NCBI RefSeq assembly: GCF_018139145.2
Contig: NC_059487.1
Coordinates: 7,523,792-7,587,791, forward strand
From: Gymnogyps californianus
Taxonomy: Eukaryota; Chordata; Aves; Accipitriformes; Cathartidae
Reading direction: 5' to 3'
Length of the DNA: 64,000 nucleotides
This document shows positions 13,001 through 26,680 of this stretch, in pieces. The translations under genes were made by a program, and so were the position numbers. The notes under the pieces were generated by a model. It saw only the letters and a program-made list of their open reading frames with translations, did no database searches and was not told the origin of the DNA. Every line of letters begins with the position of its first letter. Positions within the stretch are counted from its first letter, which is position 1.

Positions 13001-16000
13001 ATGGAAGAGCATGGAAGTTGTTATGAGTCTGCTGCAGACCTCCCATGAGAGTTAATGCAAATAACCTTAGACCTAGATGTTCAGTGCCCCTGCTTCACAT
13101 GCCCCTGATTTCAGCAGGAGTCAGACAGGTAAGCAGTTCTGTCTGGGCTGAGCACTAATCTTTGGGCTATACTTGTCTTTTTGTAAAATGGGGACAGAAG
13201 CACTGCCTTGCCATGCAGAGGCATTGCGGATGAACATAATGAAGGTTGTTAGGATTTTGTGCACTGGTCACGTTCATGTATTATAAGACCTGAAGTGGCA
13301 AGTGTGACTTTTGCAGTATCAAAATTTTTAGGAATGGAGAAACGCAAGGCAATATCTACAGTATGTGGTACTGTAATCTGACAATTTTGCAAACAGTATT
13401 ATGCTTAGGTGTCAAGACTACTTTAGACATAGTTAAGTTCTCTTTTGCCTCCTCCACTATGTGCCAGTGTGGAAAGGGAAGGGAAAGTGCAAAGTGGATA
13501 AAGTGCAAAGAGAGGATAGACTGGAACTTTTTTGCACCTCTCTTACTTTCCAAATGGGCATTTTTGCCTTCTGTAACTTTCTTAAAGGACAGAAAGATTT
13601 AGCCCCAGTATGGAGTCAGAGTGGGGAAAAACCATTTAGACTGACTTCATCTGTATATGCTGAAGAGTTTCTTGAGCTGCAAAGCTTTCTCTGTGTGTGT
13701 GTGCATTGTGTCAAAGCTAGGTGGTAAAAGGCTGGATAGCATGAGGTAAGTGTTTAGAGAGCTAGTTGACATCCTGAAAATTACCGGAGACCCTCTCTTG
13801 AAACAACTTACACCCTTGTGCAGGGCTGATTTTCATGTCAGTTGCCCAAAAGCCCCTCACAGACCTGGGGAACATGACTCTCACACACCTCATGTGAGCT
13901 CTGTCAACTCCATTGTGGGTTACATAGACAAGACCTGCATTCTTCACCTCTGAGCTGGTCGGTTGCAGCCATGTGGGACAGGGCAGGTGGAAGCGTGCTG
14001 AAGGTTGGGGGAGGATAAATGAGGAAATGGAAGAGACTTGTTCTTCAGCAGGAATGGTATTATTTGAAACACTTAGATGATGAAAGAACTGAAAGAAAAT
14101 TACATGAGTTTTAGTGCCCTTTTAGGAAACGCTGTAGAATTGAATTAAAAAATACTATTCCTTTTGGAGAGTTCAATATGGTGAAGTTGTGTTCTTTTTA
14201 AAAAAATTAACACAGAATGCTCCCACTCCACATCAAATTTCCGTAGATTCTTGGAGTTACATCTATATATCTGTTAACTTTCAGTAAAGCCTGGTTTGTT
14301 TAGTTTTTTCCCATAATGGAAGTCTTGCCTGAAATTCGCAATGTGAGAAATATATATGCATCAGAAAGTGAAATAATTTCTAGATGGAAAAATATAGCAG
14401 ATTAGCAGAGATTATTTTTATGTTGACATATTTGAAATGTCTTATTTCATGTATTTCCTTTAAGAAGATAAATCTAATATGGCTGAAACTTTTCAATGAG
14501 TAGTTGACATAACAAGGCTGTAAGGTATCCCTCTGCTGAGGAATTTGTTGGTGCTTGTGCTGGCCCTTTGCACAAGAGTCAATCCCCTTGTCCCAAGCAA
14601 AGATGTCAGCAATGACTGTTCTCACTGTCGTGCTGTACATACAAATAAATGCAAACTTAAGGAGTGGGTACTACCTTCTCTTCAAGGTCAGGGCTTTCTC
14701 AAGGTTGTTGACCCTTCTAGTTGATTTTGTAAGATAACATAATAAATAAGTCTGCAAAGCCAGTTGGTCTAGTTAGCTACAGCTGTGGCTGAAGTAAGTT
14801 ACAAATACTCTTTTCAACTTGCGGCAAAAGTGTTTCAATTAAATCTGCACCACCGGAGGTGACAATAGTTTGGGGAAGGAGAAATAAGCTGCCAACATTT
14901 GACTGTAATTGGCAGCTTCAGCAGAGAAGCCGAGGGGTAAATGGGCTACCCAGAGTAAATTCCCTTTTCACCTGAAAAAGCTGTTCTTCCAATGAACGAT
15001 TGAGGCCCCATCTCAGGGGACTCAGTGTGGGTTAAGATCACATGCTCCTGCCTGTACTGTGCTTGTTATGTGGATAAACAGAACTTATGGTCTCCAGGGC
15101 TGTCAATCTGGCCTCTTTCAAAAACACATAAACGCCTGATCCCAGTCCCAGGGAAACTGATAGGAATCATTCAATTGACTTTGGGTCAGTTTCCACAGCT
15201 TGCACGTTGTACACCTCACTCAAAAATCTGCTGTGTTGGTTCATTGATTTGAAAAGCTAGTGTTTGTGTTCATAAATGCAATACAATAGCATATTTTTGT
15301 TCTGCAAACTGCTGAAAGCCATCAAGTCTCCTGTACTTTTCTGAGAGCTGTGGTTGCTCAGTGTTCTGGAGGGCTGAGCCCTAACAGAATACAAGACATG
15401 AATAAAGTTTTTTGTTTTGGAAAGAATAAGACACAATTTGAAGATACTTATACTCTCCACACCCCCCACCTCCTCCTGTGTAAAATACTGATATTAATTG
15501 GTACATGCTGGAATGTGTTTCTTCCAGTCATTTCATTTTGCACTGCTTTAATTGTAACTTGGCTCTGATGCAAGATTTTTTTTATTGTCTGTATGTAAAC
15601 TTTTATGATGAGGTTTGCTGTAGCTCTAGTATGGAGCTGCATTCTGTTTTTCCACTCTGTTCTCCTTTGCTTAGACTCACTGTGCTTTCTTTCTGGAAAA
15701 GCGAAGTCAATGAAAGCCATGTGTTGCTCTCTCAAAAGGATTCCCTAACTACAGGATTTGAAAATTTTCTGCACTCCAAACTTTGGCTCTGCTCCTAAAA
15801 AAGAAACCACACAATCCACATGAAAGCATATGTCCTTACGTAAAATCACATCAGGGGAAAGTCTGCAAGAGGTAAATCCTTACTGTGCCCATCTTGACAA
15901 TCTGCCCAGGCCACCCATTTCAGGCTTAAATAGTCATTTTAACTGAAACATGTAAAATATTTCCACCTTTTGAAAGCCATTAGTTTACCTGGTTTTGGTC

Positions 16001-16594
16001 AAGAGGAATGACAGAAATAAACTGTCTCAACAGTTCACCAAAGAAGGCAGTCTGTGTGGCTGGAGTTCTCTTGTTCCAGAAGGCTATTCATTATGCCTGC
16101 AAGTCTCAAATGGCTCCGTAGTTAGTGACCTCCCTAATTCTTTTTCCTTCATTTGTTTTCTCAGCTTCTTCATAATGAGCAATTGCTAGAGGTGTCAGTG
16201 AACACATTTTGCCTAATTATGAACCATTCCAAACACTGTGGATTGGAAAGTTCTTCTCTTGCCTTCAGTGTTTTTGGGAAAGACTGAGTGGAGAGAAAAG
16301 CATAGCAAACAGAGTGGGATATTTTACAGTGAAGAAAGGCACAGTGTTAATTGAAGAGAGAGAGGGGAAATGGGGACGAATATAAAGAAAACTCCTGAAA
16401 TGCTTTGGAAATTTAAATGTATTGAACCTAAAAGCCATGTCTGTAGGCGGTAAATATTATCATCATATTTGTACTGATGGATACACAGCAGATGGGGAAA
16501 CTAAGAACAAATCACAAAGGGACATTAAGTGCTAAAACTCCAAGCTTTGCAGCAACAAGATCTTGGATGTCCATCTGCCCAGTGTAGCTGGGTA
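10061..16594. other. Unique non-coding DNA with minor simple repeats
   Basis: No gene or clear mobile element. A 128-codon minus-strand frame at 10391-10777 has no recognisable domain and is within chance expectation. A CT/T tract (12876-12905) is listed separately, and a short TG stretch lies near 13692-13704. The 12230-12490 stretch is richer in G and C but matches nothing I recognise. Confidence 0.55.
12876..12905 (+). repeat. (CT)n followed by poly-T
   Basis: A short CT dinucleotide array runs straight into about 18 consecutive T. It is a simple repeat, and in antisense it would be an A-tail followed by GA repeats. No retroposon body or target duplication could be seen beside it. Confidence 0.85.
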
Positions 16595-16860
16595 TGTACT
16601 TAGGGTACGTCTGCACACACTTTTGCAAACAGATGCAAGTTTACTCTGTCTGTGATGTAAGCTGTCCAGGTTTGAGTTAGCTGTAACCATCAGCTGCACA
16701 GTCATGGTGCTTTAATTAACAAGCTTGGCCTCTTCTAGTTATGTCTACATGACTTCTTTTTCAGAGCCAGTTCATGTTTAGTTGGTCTCTAGTGCGAGTA
16801 GGATTTGCTCTCATGTCTGCAAAAGGCTTTATAGATCTATCTTTAGCTAGGCTGCCTTAA
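16595..16860 (+). mobile_element. Possible ancient interspersed repeat (GGGTACGTCTGCAC type)
   Basis: The block TTAGGGTACGTCTGCACAC near 16600-16620 and the later TTATGTCTACATGACTT near 16738 resemble a dispersed repeat that recurs in turtle and other sauropsid genomes with the start GGGTAYGTCTACAC. I cannot assign the superfamily with confidence; a hAT-like DNA transposon is one possibility. Divergence is high and both ends are guesses. It could also be unique DNA with coincidental similarity. Confidence 0.3.
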
Positions 16861-19800
16861 ACATCTGCCTAGCAGCCTAATTAATAAAAAAATCTAGTTA
16901 ATAAGAGATGCCAGAAAGGTTATTTGTGCTTCTGAATCAGGACTTGTGTACTCTTTCTGAACATGAGGGAAGCTTCTCTTTGTGAATGAGGTTCACAGTT
17001 CTGAAAACTGTCCTGAGTCAGATGATCTGAAAATGGGAATAGATCAACTTTTCTAAGTCCTTCCAAAGGAAATGATGTGGTTGGCAATTTCACCTTATCT
17101 CCCACAAGACAGCTCTTCGGGTTAGTGTGGTTGCCCAGGTACCAGATAGTGAAAGGTCACAGAAGCCTTAGGCTGCTTTATTATATGCCAAACAAGAGCT
17201 CATATTAATGCTTCCCCCACACTCAGGCCAGAAAGCTATAATGGGTTCCTTTTTCGCTTCTTTTTTACATAAGTTAGTTACAGCTGAAATCGGATGTTAC
17301 CAAGAATAGCGATCTCCAAAGTGCCAGCACCTGTTGCATAGCTGAGGACCCAGTTAGTGCTGTTTAATCTGTTACTGCTCCCAAGAAGATCATTACTTGC
17401 ATACCTAACAGGATGTCATGCTGTTAGGTCTAGAACTCCAGGGACTGAGGCACATTGTTTTCATGCTGCTATGGAAGATCAGTTGTTCAAGTCAAATCTA
17501 GCAGTTGCCTAATATATGTCTTTTTTTTGCCAACCATAACAATTTAACTTAAATTGATACGGGTGATTTACTTTGTTATATATTCATAGCTAAGTTAGGC
17601 TGTCGTGTCTCTGTTTACTGCACTGCTGTTTGCTGACAGATGGGGGAAAATATGCTGAATTGATAGAGTTAAAGAAGCTGCTGACAGTTATATTTTTATT
17701 GCTAAAATTAGAAGGTAAGAATACACTGGTTTATGTTAATACATAACTCATAGGGAAGCCAGATAAGTAGAAAACTTGGCATAAAGTTATTCTTTGTATG
17801 TTAATCCCTAAAAGGTATTTCACCTCATATGATATTTTTTCTTAGTTTGGAACCATCTCTTTCCCTACAACCTGTTAATAAGTTATTGTAAATGTGATTC
17901 CAGACATCTAACTTCATTCTCCTTTACCATCCAGAATGAATCAATATTTGGAATTTATAAGACCTCTCTAACGGCCTCAGATTTTGCAACTTGTCAAGAA
18001 GAAATATAGGTCTAAATAGCTATTAAAATGGTGCAAAATGTTTGGGAGACTTTGACAATATAACCTGTGTTGTTAAGGTTTATGCAGTCCTCCTTCTCCC
18101 CAAATGATTTCTAATTCCATTGTAGCAAGATAACAGGTGACTAGGTATCTGTTCAATTAATGAGGACAAACTGAAAGAATTGTTGACAATAGGCTCGATT
18201 TCAAGTGCAGCTCTTGCAGTGGTTAGGAACTCCCCACTTTCAGACTGGAGGTGGTTATATTTTTCAGTGGGGAATCTCAGTTATAGGTTGTGTGAGAGCA
18301 CAGTGTTCTAACTGTAAAAAAAAAAAAGGAATTTTAAGCGAGCTGTATCTTAATTATTAAAGGAAGAAGAGATCTTACCTTGAGAGAGGAAAATAGGTCA
18401 TTACATATGTGATGTAAAATGAAACTTTGTGCAGTTCTGTATTCCACTCACCCAACAGTACTTAGCTGTCTAGTAGATCACTCGGATTATAAATCCACTG
18501 AATATGGTTTATTACTGCTACAATCACAGGGATGGACATTACTGACGTTAATGACATGCTTCTTAGTACATTACCTGTTCCTTTTGGTTTTTCTTCGGAC
18601 CATTAACTAATGAGTTTGCCACTGTCTGCTGTCAAAAGATGACTTAGGGAGGGGCCTAGGGCATTGCTGAGGTACAGTACTTAGCAAGCTACAACGGTTT
18701 TTGTTATTTAATACAGAACGAATTATCAGAAAATAGGGGAGAAGGGACAGAATCAGCTGAAATTTAAACACAAAAAGAAAGTAATTATTTTAACCAGTTC
18801 AGTCACCTAAACAATGGCCTTTGAAATTCACCAGCCACTGTTTGGTTTATTTTCATTTGATGTGTTCACCCTTCCCAGGAAGGAAATGATACACATGTAT
18901 TTTGAACAACTGACCTACAGAGAGGCCATTACTTCTGCAGACACTATCAGCTTGTCTTATTTTCATGGCTACAAAGATCCAAAGAAAACACAGATCACAC
19001 TTATTTGGTTCTAGCAATCTATGGCATCTCAGTTCCAAGACAACAGTGGGACCAGGTCTCGAGGTTAAACAAGAGAAAACACAAGCCATATACATTATTT
19101 CTGCTGATATAAGGAGAGTTGCTCTTTTAAAAATGAATACATAGATCCAAACTAACTTATGGTCAAACTTGGCTTGTCGTCATTAACTTCTCTTGCTACC
19201 TACTGTTCACTTGAACTTGGCTATTTCTCCTGCTAATATAGTATGATGAGATCTGTTTGTTGTTGCACAATGGTCTGTGATTCTTTTCAAGCTTTAGCCA
19301 ATTGTTTAACAAAATTAACATTTTTTGAATTCACACTTCACTCGTCTCCATCAAAACATTTAGATCAAGTTTAAATAGATTTTTAAATGCCTAACTGGTT
19401 TGCTCATTACAGTCAAAGGATGGAGCTGGATGCAGCTGGTACTCTAATTAACAGTTTGTTCTCAGAAATACAGTTTATTAAATATACTATGTTGATATCT
19501 TTTGTTCTGATGTTTGCACAGTAAAACCAGAAAAACATTATTCATAAGTGTACTTCTAAATGAGAAATGACAAAAACTCTTCAGAATCTCAGTGTAATCT
19601 AATTTAACAATAATGAGGAAGCTTTTAACCAAGAAAATAATTCATGATGTTTGGAGGACACCTCGAGTAGGTAGTAAGTTTTCATACTATTTATGAAGAT
19701 GAGCAGACGCACTTTTTATCCAGAACATTGAAGCACAAGAAATGATCTATATTATGTATTATTCTAGGGATCACTTAATCCACTGTTAGTTGAAGTTTGC

Positions 19801-21501
19801 CTTTCAGCCTATAAAGTTTAAAATTTACTATTTAAAAATTACTATTTGTGAGAGGGATGGAAAAGGAGGATTGCTTTTTTTGTCTAATTCAAAACTTCCT
19901 GCTTTGCTTTTCCTTTCTCAACAGATTTAATTCATGTTACTTCATAGACACATATGTAGTCACCTTTCACTTTTCCTATTATCTGTATTTTCCATTCTGT
20001 CCTTTTAAACATTTTGTGTAAGGACCTTCTTTGTGATTCCTATAGGCTTTAATGTACTGTTCATTGATTCTCCTGATCTCTCCAAATTTAATTTTAAAGC
20101 ACTTTTTCCATCGTGATTATACTAGTTCTTGCTGTTCTGTAATTAAGAGCCACTAATCACACCACATTTTACTCCACAAATGGTCTCATTCTTCTATTTG
20201 AGACTACTTCCAGATAAAGACACTCCTCAGTACAAGTAAAGTAAATGAGTATGCCTATGCAGTAACCAAAATGTAACTGCAGCTCTCAAGGGGTTACTGA
20301 ATCCGGTTTTAAAGTGGCTAGGTAGGAGTATTGCTTATACACAATGACTGTTAAGAATTTACCCAGTGTCTCAGATGACTTTTGCTGACTGTGCAACAGT
20401 TGGTACAATGCATGTAGCAGCTGAGCTGCTTGTAGTACTTAAAGTTAGGTAGAGTATGTGTAATGAAATCTTTATCGTGTTAATGATGTGCCCTATCTGC
20501 ACCAGAATATGTTTTAAAGTCTGTAGAACACAAATCTGTGCTGCGATAAAGTTTACCTGAGTTAAAAAAAGAAGTGCAGCATTCCACATTGATCTTTAAT
20601 ACAGCAAGCCTTTTTATTTAGTTTATTAACCAAATTTCTGAATGCATGTCAGTGCATTTGTCTGAGAGACGAACAAGGTAGGGTTACCTGGCTGGGAATA
20701 TTTTCTATGCAATGATTATTCCACTTTCTCTCATGATAGTTCTCCAAAGAATTTCCCTTGCAGTATGAAAAATCAGCCAGAGCTATTCTAAATAAGACTG
20801 ATCTCAAATCTTCTTTCACTCCTTCACAGTACGAGCTAGTGTGAATTTTTTAATGTCTGCAAACAACACTCAGTTAAGTATGAAATCTGAGACTTTCACC
20901 CTAATCAATGAGATCAGAGGAAGCATGTGATTCTGACTAATATCTACTAATGTCAAGAAATGTTCTCATCACATTGAAATGCAAATAAAAGTAATTTAGG
21001 ACCCAAGCTGCCATTAACTTCCTTTGTCTCTTGGTCTTTGTTATTTTCCTTTAACCTGTTGTCTTTTAATGACTGTGCTGAAGACCTTTCTTTCGATTAA
21101 AAAATATTTCTGTTAATGGTTATAGAAAAATATTCTGGTGGATACTGTACAAATACCTCCATCTTTCAGTAATGCTTATTTCTTATCATTGGGGATTCTT
21201 CTGTTTTTTCAGACCTCAAGATTGCTGTAGTCAGAATTGAAACACAAAACAAGTAGCTTTGCTCTATTTTTATAATGTAATTCAAGCTTAGGCTGCAATA
21301 TAACTTGTTTTCTTTCTGCTGTTTTTTTTTCTCCCTGTAGAAGCAGAGAAATCAAATTCAGTGTTCATTGCTTGTCAGTGGTAAGCATGGCCCAAGATAG
21401 ACTGTCATGAGGATTCTGTTGTCAGCAGGTTTCATAAAACAGGAATATCCAGAACGTTTTTACTGGTTACTTGCCAGAGACATATGACCACTGTTGATCA
21501 G

Positions 21502-21560
21502 CACACACACACACACACACAGATATGCATGTGTGTATGTATATATACACACATATATGC
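21502..21560 (+). repeat. CA/TG/TA compound microsatellite
   Basis: About ten CA units at 21502-21521 are followed by alternating GT and TA stretches to about 21560. The alternating purine-pyrimidine pattern is a typical dinucleotide microsatellite and is likely to vary in length between individuals. Confidence 0.9.
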
Positions 21561-22493
21561 ATAAAATATGGGCCTGCACTGCATAATCACTGAGCTGTTT
21601 GAAATCCAAAAGCCAAGTCCATACACAAAGGCATATTCTGGTTGGTTTTTTTTTAAATCCATCAATTCAGAACCCTGAACCTGGCAAGAGTGAAATCTTT
21701 GGATTTGTATTAAAATTCATCATTAAAATAGACTTCCTGTTTTATTTTTAAACTTCACACATTATTCTCCTCACTAACACATTACTTTGCTGATAATGAA
21801 ATGAACTGAAGAGAGACTATGCGTGGAAATGTAATTCACCACAACAGAGGACCCACACATGGACCTAAAGCTATTTTAAATCCCTGTTTCAGGGCTTAAT
21901 GATGCATAAAACATTCTTTGGGTTCTCTCTGCTGGGATGATTTCCACTTGGCATCATTGTAAGAAATCGAAAGCTTGGGCTTTGGCCTAATAGTCTCATA
22001 TCCAAGATGTCACAAACCTGGACTCTGTCCATAAGGCAGAATTTAGACTGATGCAGCCATGCGTTGGCATTCAACTGCACTTACTACAGCAGGTTCATGG
22101 GGTGAGAGACACATATTAGACTAAGCACCATTCATTGAAATAATTCTGTTCTTTCAACTTCCAAGGAATGATTTTGGAGGATGTACAAGCTCTAAATATG
22201 ATTAGTCCTACCCTTCATACAGTCTACTGCAAACTCTCTGCAGGCTCTTTGGGTTACTTAGGAATATTGTTACAAATCTGTAAAATGATATATACCTACA
22301 AGATGTTGATTTTTATAGAAAATGTTTTAACAATGAAATACAGAAAAAGAAAATTCTTGTGAATTCAATACCTGAAGGCAGGCTTTTTGAAACAAACCAT
22401 GAGTATTTATATTGCCCTGTAAATGTTACTTTCAAAATTTCTAACTCTAGTAAGGTTACAGACAGAAATAAGAAAGAGCCACCAAATAGTCAA

Positions 22494-22509
22494 TTTTTTT
22501 TTTTTTTTT
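22494..22509 (+). repeat. T16 homopolymer
   Basis: Sixteen consecutive T with no recognisable retroposon next to them; a simple mononucleotide repeat. Confidence 0.9.
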
Positions 22510-25500
22510 GAGTGGGCACATATAATAGACTAGCAAATTTTCAAATTGTGCTAGGCTCTTAACGCAGCAATGCTGAACTCAGGTCTTATCCTATTCTGAC
22601 TCGTGCTAGCATGAAAACATTTCTCACTCCTATTACATACTACTGTAGACTCAAAGTATCCGTCCTGTCATGGAGTGTGACCTGGAGCTTGATTGTTTCC
22701 AGTAGTGTGGCTAGCTGTGCAGTTGGATTACAGCTACAAGCCGATTCACAGCTCAGCATAACATATCAGTTCCTTAATCAATCAATCTGTGCTGTTATTT
22801 ACATCTTTCTACTGAACTCTAGTGGTGTTTCACAGTGTCTTGTCGTCCCCCCAGTGTCCCCCATCCCATTCATGTGGTATTCTTGTTAAACCGGGGGAGA
22901 ACCAGGTTGAATGACTTAAATGAACTAGCGAGGGAAGAAGAGTATTATATGTGAATTGGCCAGGGTTCTCAATGACTATGTGGGTATTGAACTCTAGTGA
23001 TAGCCTGTTTCTCGTGCGTGACAGCACACAGGTAATGGATACAAAAGAGCATTCTGCATAAGCAGCAGTGTTCTGGACAGGTGAAAGCACAAAAGAAAGC
23101 TCTTACTAATAGAAGTGATTCTCCTGGGTGAGGAATTCAGGGACTTTAGCTTTCAGTTCAGCATCTTGGATGGGAATTACTATTCTTGCAGGACAAACAA
23201 ACCCTTGGACTTTTTTGTGTGATAAAAGCAGACCTACAGTTCACCAGCCATTGAAACACTTTCCCGTACTGTGACTGCAAGCAGTCAAGGGAATCCTCAT
23301 ACAACATGGTACCCTTGTATGTTCCATTGGTGCCGAAGATCGCTCAAGGAAGTCGTTCAGTCAGTTGTGGCAATGCTTTTAGGTGACTGGATGTGTAGAT
23401 GTTAGTCCAATTCTATTTAGCTCTCTAGATCTAGCTGTTGCCTAAACCTACTTTTCTTCTAATGGGTATACCTCTCTAGCCAGAGAGGAATTCCAGTCCA
23501 TGAAATTATAATATAAGGGAATTACTGCAATACCATTATAGCCATTATTAAACTGTTACACCATTATAAAAGCTCTCACAGTTGTGTAGATGTTAGTTTG
23601 CAGGATACTAGTGTTGCCCGATGAAATGCAAGGATGTAACAACGTGGATGAAGTTGACCTTAACATTTAGATGTACAGTGTTGTGAATTATTATGATATT
23701 ACTAATTTTACAGTAATTTTTTCCTTGAATAAGTAGCTGCTGGAGTCATGTGATCATGTAAGAACCATAGATGCCATTAAAAAAATCTATTGATCTTGAA
23801 TTCAAGCCTGAAAATGTTAGTTGGATAGCCCTGAAACACGTGATCATATTTTAGTCATAAATCTCATGTTTTTAACAATTACAGAAAGCTTGGATTAGTA
23901 ACAGTGGGTTTTGCTCATACAGAGGCTCATACAGAGCTATAATCCTCCTTCAGTTAAGACCCAATAGCCTTGTTACGATCTGGAAGGCTGCAGCCCTCAA
24001 GCCCTTTCAATTTGCTTTAGCTTTGCTGAGCCTGATACAATATAAATACAGATGGGCTATGAGCCAGTCAGTAGTATTGCCAGTTGCCAAGACAAGAGGC
24101 CAGAAAAAAGCTCTCCACTGTTAATGGCTTTTGTGCAGGAATAACCTAGGCTGGAGTTGAACCATTACCAGAAAAGGAAGTTCCCTGATTTCCCATCCTC
24201 TGAATGTTCCAGGCCTTTATAAGGCTCTTCTGCATCTATGATTAGTGAAGCAAATATGCTCATTGTAAAATGCAAAAGACTATTTATTATACAAAACTAT
24301 ATGTTGCTGGGTGTTGTGAATATAGCTTTATCAGAGATGTAGACTTTCTAGAACCCAAAAAGAAAAGAAAAACAATAAAATCCACCACAAATCAAAGAGG
24401 TTAGGAAATCTATTTAAAAAGCCAAAAAATAGACCGTATGAGCAACTAGAAACAATGTGAAAAGTCAGCATGCAGTGTTGCAGACTCCTGAAATGCATGT
24501 ACTGTGTTCTCAGATGTAGTAGTTATGGCACTGGCATCTGTACTTTAGCTACAAGACATCTATCTGGAGCATAGTTAGTAAGTTCAGCATCTGCAGCTGT
24601 GCTGCCTCGCTTTGTAACAAATATAGTGGTGTAACATACTGTTGTATGTTAGATCTTATGCTGAAAGTTCTTTAAATACCTACTTGGAATGATACACGGT
24701 ATTTACCTTCCAAAAGCTAGATTTTTATCAGTAATTGCTACACAAGGATGCAGGATGCCATCCTTATGTCTGGCTATAAATGAGAGGATGTTATTGAGGT
24801 GTTTCCAGTGTCACTTTGTGATGAATGTAAACAAAAGTCAACTACTCAAAGACAAGCTTTGGGCTGTGTAAATCATAACTAGCATTCACTTTACTCAACA
24901 CTTCCAGTGGCACTTAGCCATCTCAAATACAAGATTATAATCTTCTAACGGTCTGTGCAATATTTTGGAGAGAAGATGAATAAGATTCTTGTGTATTTAA
25001 ATGATCTTGCAGGAAGAATTTAGTAGGATGAATCTAATTACCTGAACTAAAATATAGCTAGGACATCAGTCTCTAAAACAGTCTAGTTCCTGGCGGTATC
25101 CTGGGGAGTAGGTGTGCACCCGGTGTTTTGCAGTCACTATAAAGATCAGCTAAAGCTAAAAGACTGAGTGGGATTGATTTTGAACAATTGCTTTTGATGT
25201 CAGTCAAAAATGTAACTCTGGCAACATGAGTCCATGAATCTGATTTTGAAGATGACAACAAAGTCACATCAGCCTTCCAATTTTCTTCCTGAAAGTTGCC
25301 CATATTTTTTGGTCATATACCATTTTGTTTGAAGATTACTTGCTGATGACGGCAACTGAGTAGTTGCATTAGTATGCAGGGAAAGAAAAGTAGGGAATAT
25401 ATTTGACATAGAGTACACCAAAGAAATTATGGACCTGATATATGTCTATTGGAAATAATTGCTGAAAGCCATGGCACAGTAGAATTCCATTATTGCTGCG

Positions 25501-25600
25501 TCTTGTGATAATTGTGCTGTTTACTCATGATATCCCTAGCAAGTCTAGGAGGAAGGTCCTCCAGATGTCCTTGAAATACATGGGAACAAACATTTTATGT

Positions 25601-25652
25601 ATATATACACACATATATATTGAGTATGTCTATATACACACACACACACACA
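25601..25652 (+). repeat. TA/CA compound microsatellite
   Basis: Two TA-to-CA blocks, the second with about eight CA units, separated by a short interruption. It is a dinucleotide microsatellite similar in build to the one at 21.5 kb. Confidence 0.85.
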
Positions 25653-25974
25653 ATAACAGTACACTAAAATATGCTGCTCCCTCATAAAGAGATATCCATC
25701 TACCCATCTTAATCACTTCCTAGACATGCTGCAGCATTAACAGACAGACCTAAAGGGAAACAATATCTTAATTTCTTTCAAAATATTCTTCACTTCATTA
25801 AATATTTAGGGTACAAAATTAATTGCTTCAGACCTTGTCTTTGGTGAATTTCTGTCTACACAAACAAAAGAGGTTCATTGTTACCTTCTTTCCAAAACTT
25901 TAATGATGGAACATCTTGGGTACCCATGGCAAGCTGAAAATTCTGTTAATGCATTACACTACAGTGCTTAGCAC

Positions 25975-26343
25975 TCATTAGACCACATCTAGAATACTGC
26001 ATCCAGTTCTGGGTTTCCCAGTACAAAAAAAAAAAAATCAATAAACTGAAGCAAGCTCAGTGAAGGGCTATGGAAATGGTTGGGGACAAGAGTGCTGAGA
26101 AAAGATACTGAGGGAATCTGGCTTGTTTAGCCTGGGGAAAGCTTAATAGCAATCTAATAGCAACCTTCTGATACTTACAGAGTAAATAGGTATCAAGAAG
26201 ACAGACCCAGACTCTTCACAGCAGTGTGTGGCAGGAGAGCAAGAGACAAAAGGCATGAATTGAAACAATAGTTGGAACAGGCTGCCAGGAAAGGTTGTGC
26301 AGTCTCTGCCCTTGGATGTTTTTAAGCAGTCAAGCTGGATGTA
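25975..26343 (+). mobile_element. CR1 LINE 3' region fragment, plus strand, lacking its 3' end
   Basis: Landmarks of the CR1 3' region in sense order are TGCATCCAGTTCTGGG, the GCAAGCTCAGTGAAGGGC stretch, CTTGTTTAGCCTGGGGAAA, the CAGACTCTTCACAGCAG block, and TTGGAACAGGCTGCCAGGA followed by a GTCTCTGCCCTTGGATG phrase. An internal A13 run (26025-26037) interrupts it. It stops after CAAGCTGGATG without the terminal CR1 repeats, exactly where a CR1 in the opposite orientation starts. Family identity is clear; the subfamily was not determined. Confidence 0.85.
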
Positions 26344-26680
26344 ATCACAGAACCATCATAGCATAATTCAGACTGGAAATGGCTTCGGGAGGTCTCTGGT
26401 ACGACTGCTTGCTCAAAGCAGCATCAGCAATGGGAACAGACCAGGTTCCCCAGGGCTTTCTCCAATTTGGTCTTGAAAATCTCCAAAGCTGGAGCCTGCA
26501 CAGCCTTTCTAGGCAAAGTATTCCGATGCTTGACTTCCCTAATGGTGAAAAAGTTTTTCCTTATGTCCAGTCAAAACCTTTCTTGTTTCAGTTTATGCCC
26601 ATTGTCTCTTATCATCCTGCCACATATGGCTTTAAAAAGCCTGACTCCATCTTGTTGATAACTTCTTCAAAGACAAGCTT
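26344..26680 (-). mobile_element. CR1 LINE 3' end, minus strand
   Basis: The plus strand reads as the complement of a CR1 3' terminus. It opens with AATCACAGAACCATCATAGCA, equivalent to the inverted ATTCTATGATT terminal repeats. CAGGTTCCCCAGGGC, CTTGAAAATCTCCAAAGC and the very characteristic GTGAAAAAGTTTTTCCTTA block follow. Similarity fades after about 26670. Its 3' end abuts the truncated plus-strand CR1, giving a tail-to-tail pair. Confidence 0.85.

Larger units (their letters stand above)
16861..25600. other. Unique AT-rich non-coding DNA with microsatellites
   Basis: No gene and no confident transposable element. It holds an A-run near 18317-18328, a CA/TA microsatellite at 21502-21560 and a T16 run at 22494-22509. 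An 11- to 12-bp unit (CTCATACAGAG) is tandemly doubled near 23913-23937. Open reading frames are all under 95 codons. Confidence 0.55.

Noticed and set aside
21502..21560. CA/TG alternating stretch as a functional Z-DNA element
   Set aside because: Ordinary microsatellite; nothing else around it suggests function.
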